This document shows, one piece after another, positions 54,801 to 63,800 of a stretch of DNA of 64,000 nt (positions within the stretch are counted from its first letter, which is position 1; each line of letters begins with the position of its first letter). Location of the stretch: NCBI RefSeq assembly GCF_032362555.1, contig NC_083518.1, positions 10,366,501-10,430,500 of the forward strand, in the 5' to 3' direction. The position numbers and the translations under genes were made by a program. Source of the DNA: Amyelois transitella. Lineage: Eukaryota > Arthropoda > Insecta > Lepidoptera > Pyralidae. Below the pieces are notes generated by a model. It saw only the letters and a program-made list of their open reading frames with translations. It made no database searches and was not told where the DNA came from.

Positions 54801-57800
54801 TCGTCACAACACATACATACATATACCTATACTCACGTCTATATCACTTGTGGGGTAGACAGAGCTGACAGTCTTAAAAAGACTGATGGGTCACGTCCAG
54901 CTGTTCGGCTTAATGATAGAATTGAGATTCAAATAGTGACAGGTTGCTAGCCGTGTCGCCTATAAGAAGAATCCCTAGTTTTTAAGACTATCCCTTAGTC
55001 ACATATAAATCAGTCCCTAGTCATATATGTATTATTTGACGAAACACTCGTATAGAAATAATTAGTTTTACATTCATTCATGTTTTTAAATGTAGATAAT
55101 GTGCATTCGTCCACGATTTAGATTTAAGAGATCTGTATTTGTAAATAGACATCCGGTGAGAATGCTGCAGTGTAGTTTGTTCCACCGCTTCTTCTACACA
55201 TGCGCTTTGGAAGCGGTAGTAGTTATAATTAGATTTAAGTGATGTGATGTCAATTTATCACTAATTTACTTTGTATACAATTTTGAAAATAAATCTATTC
55301 TATCCTACATATACCTACTGTACAATAATTTGAAAGTGGTACTGCTGGGCACTAATAAAAAAAAAGGAACAAAAATAGCAAAGAGCGTTAGTTACAATGT
55401 TCAACGTATTGAATTAAGTTCACTTTTTATAATGTCCATGATGTTAAAACCAACTACAAAAAATTTCAAAGAAGTTCAATGAGTTATTTCAGAAAGTGCA
55501 GTTTTAATTTCTATCAAAACAAGTTCCGATAAAAATCAACAAATAGTTCTGTATTAAACATATACCATACTGAAAAAAAAAAATATCCCTATACAAAAAA
55601 AAAGATCTCATAAAATTCAAAAATTCAAAATTATTATTCATTATATTATAGTATACTTCATATCGCTTAATAATTGTCAAAACGTATGGTTTAACAACAT
55701 TGGTTGACGTCAAATAATATAAAATATAACTCATAATCGCCTAAATATCGTAATTTTTCACGATCAGGTTATGGCGCAGTCGGTACCCGGAGCTCCACAA
55801 CCTGCCCCAGAAGTGGCTGTCGGAGCTGATATCCAGCATCGAGGCTGGAGACAGGAAGGACGCCACCAGGAGGAGCGCCGGCCTGCCTTTCATGATACAG
55901 GTTTACATACACACATACACATACTGATAGGTGGCGCCACCGGCACGTAAACACTGAGCTCCGTGTCAATTAATTTGTAAAAATATAATTACGTACATAA
56001 ATATTAAATATATGATTAAACGTTGTAGTCGGAAAGTGAGAAAGTGCGTACGAGTGTTATCTCAAGCAAAAAACACAGTGTAGTGAAGCTAAACAATGAA
56101 TTAATCGTCAGGTACATTTTCTTTAAAAAAACTGTATGTAAACAATAAAAAGGACATTAGCATTTTTATAAATAACATAATTTTTGAACACTGTTCATTA
56201 AAAAGTGCACAAACAATATTAATAGTGTACATATTTTTATCGACTAAACGTCGTAAAAGGCGACTAAGGCAATGGCAAATAAAATTGGAATTCTACTTAT
56301 ACGCTAGCGACCTGTCACTATTTGAATCTTAAGCCAAACAGCTGAACGTGACCTATCAGTCTTTTCAACACTGTTGGCTCTGTCTACCCCGCAAGGGATA
56401 TACACGTGATCATATGTATGTATGTATATACAATAAATAGTACACGGTCACGTCTGTATCCTTACGAGGGAAAATTAAAAGTGACCTTTTTTTTCCGACC
56501 CCCCCCCCCCCCCCCTTCCCTCCCACAGGCGTTAGTCACAACCGAAGTGCAAGTCCGAGGCAATCCGAAGTGCTTCCACCGGTGCATGGGCACCCTGCTG
56601 CGGCTAGCTGGCCCGCAGTCTTACCGTCACGAGACCCGCGACCCGGACACAGCTATACACTGCCTGAACGTCCTGCGGGCTCTGTACAGGAACTCCGCGC
56701 TGGACGACAGCGTGGCTAGTTATGTCGGGGACGGGTTTGTGGTGGCTTTGAACGGGTTCGAGGGGGACACTTGGGCGGTGAGTTGGGTTGATATTGTCAT
56801 TTTGAATGGATGATTTTTAATTATCATAATATTAAGAGCCGTGTGGTTCCCGGCACCAATACAAAAAAGAATAGGTTCACTCCATCTCTTTCCCATGGAT
56901 GTCGTAAAAGGCGACTAAGGGATAGGCTTACAAACTTGGGATTCTTTTTTAGGCGATGGGCTAGCAAAACCGGTCACTATTTGAATCTCAATTCTAGCAT
57001 TAAGCCAAATAGCTGAACGTGGCCATTCAGTCTTTTCAAGACTGTTGGCTCTGTCTACCCCGCAAGGGATATAGACATGACCATATGTATGTAGAGCCGT
57101 GTGGTTCCCGGCACCATTACAAAAGAATAGGACCACTCCATCTCTTTCCCACGGATGTCGTAAGAGCCGACTAAGGGATAGACTTGGGATTCCTCTTTAA
57201 TGTAAATCCCTGCCAATCTAAGGTCTGCCGCGCCGATGGATGCATGGCTAGGGGCGAGCCTAGTCTCGAGCGTGCCACTTCCGCCATGGGGTTGGGCGAC
57301 CCCCAGGTAATGGCTAGCCTTACCCTGGCATGCGGGGCTCTGCTGGGGCGGACAAAATTTTTCCCTAGCGTCTCGTGGGAATCGCATTATGAACCTTAAA
57401 AAGCATAGAAATGGCGGCGATGGTGTCCGCACCCCATCACGTCTCGTTCCCGGCGGGAGCGGTATGCGGTCTGCTGAAAGCCGCTTTGCGACGATGAATG
57501 TAAGAGGAGGAATGAAGGATAAGATTGAGGAAGTATGCCAGATGATGGATGAAAGACGTTTGGATGTGTTGTGCGTGAATGAAACGAAGCGGAAAGGATG
57601 CGACGCGACGCAGCACGGCCCTTACACGGCGTATTGGTCTGGAATTTCCAGTACCAGCCGAGGCTGTCAAGGGGTCGGTCTAATTCTTTCTGCACGAATG
57701 GCTGAGTGCGTGAATGAGTATGAGTGTGTCAGCCCTCGTCTTCTATGGATTAGGCTGAAAGTTGGAATCACTCGGATCTTCGTTCTAGGTGTTTATGCAC

Positions 57801-60800
57801 CTTGGGATGTGGGTTCGAGGGGTACAACATCAGCAAAAAGCGAAAACGAGGAGTTCTGGAATAGTGTAAGAGAAGTATTGAAAGTTACCAAGCCAAATGA
57901 GAAGATTATTATGTTAGGTGATTTTAATGGATGGGTGGGTGTAAAGCGTGATGGATATGAAAAGGTGCTTGGTGCGTTTGGTGACGAAAAGGTGAATGAT
58001 AATGGAAGAAGTGTATTAGAAATTTGTCTAGAGTGGGATCTTTTTGTGTCGAACTCAATGTTTCAACATAAAGAGATCCACACCTACACAAGAGTGGAAG
58101 GTATTTTAAAAAGTATGATAGACTTTGTGATTGTAGATGAAAGATTGAAGAACAAAGTGCTGGATACCCGTGCATATCGCGGTGCTGGCATTGACTCGGA
58201 CCATTTACTGGTGATATCCCGGATAAGGGGTATCTTCAATCGCTGGCGGCACAGGGTAAGGGAGCAAACCAGCGCTTTGGAAAGAGTAAAAGTAGAAAAT
58301 TTGCAAGATATGGATGTAGGTAAGAAGTATATTAATAGACTGAAGGATGAATTTGAAGATTTAGATGAAATGAGCGATATTGAAGATGGATGGAAGGAAT
58401 TTAAAGAAAGAATTGTGAAAGTAGCTGTTGAAGTGTGTGGTGTAAGTAGAAGAAGGAAAGGAAAAAATCACAAATATGCGTGGATGAGTAAAGATGTGCA
58501 AGAACTTGTGCGATTAAAGAAGAAAGCATGGCTGGATTTGTTAGCAGCAAAAGCTAACTTAAGAATGCAAGAGGTTATAGATGAAGATGTGAATGAAGCA
58601 CGTAAGGAATATAAGAAAATGAAAGATTTGGTTAAGAAAGCTGTGATTAGAAAGAAAGAAGAGTATAAAGAGGATTTTGATAAAAGGCTATCAGAAGACT
58701 TTCAGTCAAATCTGAAAGTATTCTGGAAATCCGTAAGGTCAGCCCGAGGAAATACTATAACCAGAGAGCTGACTAGGATCAGATGCCAGGATGGTAGCGT
58801 TGTGAAAGGAGAAGAATGTGTACTAAAGATATGGAAGGACTATTTTGAAAGTTTATTTGAAAAAAAGGAAGGAAATAAGAAAGATTTCTGCTATAGCGAA
58901 GAAAAAGAGAATGAGATGGAAGGCGAAATTGAAATGTTCGAAATTGTGGAAGCACTTAAGAGTATGAAAGCGGGAAAGGCTGCTGGGTGTGATAGAGTGT
59001 CGGTCGAGATGCTTAAAGCAGGAAAAGGCGTAGTAGCTAGTCAGTTGTACTGCCTTTTCAATTTGTGTTGGAGAAGCGGCCGAGTACCAAAAGATTGGTG
59101 TAAGGCTGTTATCGTGCCACTTTACAAAGGAAAAGGGTCACAGCTGGACTGCAAAAATTATCGTGGTATAAGCCTGCTTAGCGTCGTCGGCAAATTGTAT
59201 GCTAAGGTATTGATTAATAGAGTCAGGAATGAAACTGATGACAAAATATGGGATGCTCAAGCGGGATTTCGAAAGGGAATGGGATGTACTGATCAGGTCT
59301 TTTCCTTGCGGTGCATAGCCGAAAAGTTTTTGGCCAAGAGTCAAAAAGTCTATTGCACATTCGTAGATCTGGAAAAGGCCTATGACAGAGTTGAGAGGAA
59401 TGAATTGTGGTCAGCACTTTCTATGCATGGGGTGAGCAGTCTCTTAATACGAGCACTGAAATCCTTATATGAGGATTCGAGTGCTTGTGTCAGGATAAAC
59501 GGAGCGCACACTGAGTGGTTTAAGATTGAGAAAGGCGTTAGGCAAGGATGTGTTGCGTCACCGTGGCTGTTCAACCTATTTATGGATAGCTGTTTGACAG
59601 ATTTGAAAGAGTCTAAAAGTGGATTAAGGATGAATGAGTTACTCGTCAAATGTCTGCTCTATGCCGACGATCAGGTTATACTGGCGTCATCAGCGGAGGA
59701 GTTACAGGAGATGGTAAACTGTATGCATGAAGCTTTAAAAGAGAAAGGAATGAAAGTGAACGTAAGTAAAACTAAAACACTGGTTTTTGAAATGGAGAAA
59801 GAAATGACAGCATGTAATATTTTGATTGGAGGAGAAAAAGTGGAGCAAGTGAAAGAGTTTGTATATCTAGGATCAAAGTTTACATCAGATGGCAAGTATG
59901 ATAGTGATATTGAAAGGAGAGTGAACGCGGGGAACATGGTGAATGGAGCTTTGCATGCCTTTATGAGCAGTCAGAAACTATCCAAAAAGGCTCGACTGGC
60001 TGTGCACAGGGGCGTGTTGGTCCCGACATTAATGTATGGGAGTGAAAGTTGGGTATGGCAAAAGAAGCATGAAAGCAGAATAAATGCAGTGGAAATGAGA
60101 GCGTTAAGGAGTATGATGGGTGTGAAATTGAGTGACAGGATAAGGAACAGCGTGATAAGGGAATGTTGTGATGTGAAAGAAGATGTAGTTACAGGAATAG
60201 AAAAGGGTATGTTAAGATGGTTCGGTCATGTGGAGAGGATGAATGAAAGCAGGTTGACTAAGCAGATATACAAGGAGAGTGTGGAGGGAAAGGTCGGAGT
60301 GGGAAGACCTAGACGAACGTATCTTGATCAAATTAAGGACGTCCTGGTAAAGGGTCAGGTCAAAAGTACCCGAAACCGCCGAGCTTGTATGAAGAGAGTT
60401 ATGAATGTGGACGAAGCGAAAGAAGTATGCAGAGATCGTGGCAAGTGGAAAGAGGTAGTCTCTGCCTACCCCTCCGGGAAAGAGGCGTGATTTTATGTAT
60501 GTATGTATGTATGTATGTATATGTATGTATGTATGTAATATTAAGAGTACCCGAAACCGCTGAGCTTGCATGTAAAGAGTTATGAATGTGGATGAAGCGA
60601 AGGAAGTATGCAGAGATTGTGGCAAGTGGAAAGATGTAGTCTCTGCCTACCGCTCTGATTTTATGTTTATGTTTTTAAATATTAAAATCGTTGTTAAAGA
60701 CGACTCAGGGATACGCTTATAAACTTGTGGTTTTCTGAGCAAACCTGCTTCTGATGCTTCCTTGTGCTTGTATGGGGGTAATTCGACTTTTCATAATAAT

Positions 60801-63800
60801 CCACACAAGTATCAAACCTGTATGTAATGTAATTTACGATTCTATTAGCACCTTCTATTAAATTTAAATGGGACTGACATGTCTTAAAGACAGAAATTAA
60901 CCTTATTTAAATAAAGATTAAAAAAATAAACTCGAGATTCAACTTTGATTTGGCGATGGGCTAGCAACTTGTCGCTACTTGAATCTCTATTCTATCATTA
61001 ACCCTAACAACTGAACGTGGCCTTTCAGTCTCTTCACGGCTCGATTTTGGTAAATCTTAGCAGTAGAGTAGATAATGATTTGTAGCGAGAGCGATGATTC
61101 GGCTCGACCGCCACCAAAGGGAAGATGCGATTTAGACTCTTCGTTGTTATTGGCTGAGCGCGTTATTTTCTTCGCTATGGTTGACAGTATCTTGAACAAA
61201 TTAAGGACGTCCTGGTAAAGGGTCAGGTCAAAAGTACCCGAAACCGCCGAGCTTGCATGAAGAGAGTTATGAATGTGGATGAAGCGAAGGAAGTATGCAG
61301 GGATCGTGGCAATTGGAAAGAGGTAGTCTCTGCCTACCCCTCCGGGAAAAAGGTGTGATTTTATGTATGTATGTATGTATGGTTGACAGTTGTTGTGTGA
61401 CATTAGTGATGTCGCCACAGGTTCATTAAGCGTTCAACTAATAAATCTGGGATTATTCTTGTAGACGATGGGCTAACATACATATATACATACATAAAAT
61501 CACGCCTCTTTCCCGGAGGGGTAGGTAGACACTACATCTTTCTACTTGCCACGATCTCTGCATACTTCCTTCGCTTCGGGTACTCTTGATCTGACCCTTC
61601 GCCAGGACATCCATAATTGGATCAAGATACGTTCATCTAGGCCTTCCCACTCCGACCTTTCCCTCCACACTCTCCTTGTATATCTGCTTAGTCAACCTGC
61701 TTTCATTCATCCTCTCAACATCACCAAACCATCTTAACATACCCTTTTCTATTCCTGTAACTACATCTTCTTCTCATCACAACATTCCCTTATCACGTTG
61801 TTTCTTATCCACTCAATTTCACACCGATCGTACTCCTTAACGCTCTCATTTCCACTGCATAAATGCACTGCTTTCGTGCTTCTTTTGCCATACCCAACTT
61901 TCACTGGGCTAACAACCTGTCTATATTTGAATCTCAATTCCATCATTAACCTTACAGCAGTACATGGCCTTACATTTTATTCTGTTGGCTCCGCCTACCT
62001 CGTAGGGGATAAAAACGTGTCAATATTACAGATAAGGAACGCCAGCACGCTGATGTTCAGCGCGCTGATGTCAAGGGTGTTCGGTCCGGCGCACGGTCAC
62101 CGCGACCAGATGACCGGCAGGATATTCTTCCTCAGATACCCTCGACTTTACGACTTTATGATGGTGAGTTTTAGACGATGAGCTGACCAGGGTCGCCATA
62201 TGAGGTAAAATAAATAAATAAAATAAAAATTTTGTTAATTCAGTATCTAGAGATTACAAAAATAGTGCTAGTTACTGGAGCCTCCTTTTAAGCAAAAATA
62301 TGCTTGTGCCAGGAGAACTCCGCTCTTACATTCCATATAATTCTAAATACAAAATATAAAATCTATTACACTCCAATTGTAGGTACGGCGAGGGATAACG
62401 TAAGGCAACACCGAATGGGTTACAGGTTCGTTCATTAATGTATCATAATCGAGAATAAATGTTCTTATGTACTAAGTAGTTATCTAGGTTATATAGTTAC
62501 TAGCTGTGCCCGCGACTTTGTCTGCGTGGAATAGTTATTTTGGGCATCATTGAAGTTAAAGAAATAATTTTCTCCTTTTTTTACATATTCCATTATTTCT
62601 TTGCTCCTTATAGTTGCAGCGTGATGTTATATAGCCTAAAGCCTTCCTCGATAAATGGTCTATTCGACGCAAAAATAATTTGTCAATTCGAACCAGTAGT
62701 TCCTGAGATTAGCGCGTTCAAACAAACAAATTCTTCAGCTTTATAATATTAGTATAGATAAATAGACAATACACATATATTAACGTGTCATTCACCACAG
62801 GCAACCTGTCACTATTTGAATCTCAATTCTATTATTAACCCTAACAGCTGAACGTGGCCTTTCAGTCTATCAAGACTGCTGGCTTTGTCTACCCCGCAAG
62901 GGACCCCATCCATGGGAAAGAGATGGAGTGGTCGTATTCTTTTTCTTTTAGTGCCGGGAACCACGCGGACGAAGGGATCATATACATATATTAAAACTTT
63001 GTGTGTGTTACATTTTAAGTCGAACAAAACGCTTCTTTAGTAGGTAAAGTGTGGAATGAGCTGCATAAAAAAACCTAATTTCCGGAGACGGAGTTTGTCA
63101 AAATAATGCAATATTTTTATCTCGCGTTATTACAAATCGTTCCAAAAAAATTATATTAAGACTGATGACAGAAAAGAAATGTATATTTTTATAACACTCA
63201 AATAGCCTATTATATTAATGAATGAATGAATTGTGGACAAAACATGTCAATTTACACACGTGCCGTGTGGTTCCCGGCACCAATACAAAAAAGAATAGAA
63301 CCAATCCATCTCTTTTCCATGGATGTCGTAAAAGGCGACTAAGGGACAGGCTTACAAACTTGGTATTCTTTTTTAGGCGTTGGGCTAGCAACCTGTCACT
63401 ATTTGAATCTCAGTCCTATCTTAAAGCCAAATAGCTGTACGTGGCCATTCAGTCTTTTCAATACTGTTGGCTCTGTCTACCCCACAAGGGATATAGACGT
63501 GACTATATGTATGTATGTATGTAATGACGTCCAATAAAATGCTGCAATGTAGTTTGTTTCGCCGCTTCTTTTACACATGCGCTTTGGAAGCGGTAGTAGT
63601 TATAATTAGATTTAAGTTATGTGACGTCAATAAGTGGTACTTTGTATCCAATTTTGAAAATAAATCTATTCTATTCTATTCTAGAACAAAACGCTTCTTG
63701 AGTATCTAATGTGTGGAATGAGCTGCATAAAAAAACCTAATTTTCGGAGACGGATTTTGTCAAAATAATGCAATATTTTTATCTTGCGTTATTACAATAT

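Larger units (their letters stand above)
52410..56777 (+). other. THADA: Conserved DUF2428-type core exons of THADA
   Basis: Exons 15-19 give the most recognisable part: VVNNSSPEGHLPMD (exon 15), GRPVTAQMVLLCAWRSVKE (16), VSLLLGTLSSRL...KHRGAFEQAYVGF (17), LWRSRYPELHNLPQKWLSELI...RRSAGLPFMIQ (18) and TAIHCLNVLRALYRNS (19). Exon 15 has an early alternative donor (GAG|GTTAGT after 52463), but only the longer form ending at 52574 keeps the SPEG motif and the phase into exon 16. Human-type THADA has a longer acidic linker between SPEG and TAQM; here it is short. Confidence 0.85.

Noticed and set aside
57055-57432. 125-codon minus-strand ORF over the RTE 5' UTR
   Set aside because: Antisense shadow of SINE-A and RTE sequence with no domain.
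60494-60535. (TATG)n array as a CRISPR-like or satellite repeat
   Set aside because: It is the tail of the RTE; the same short tails end SINE-A copies everywhere in the window.
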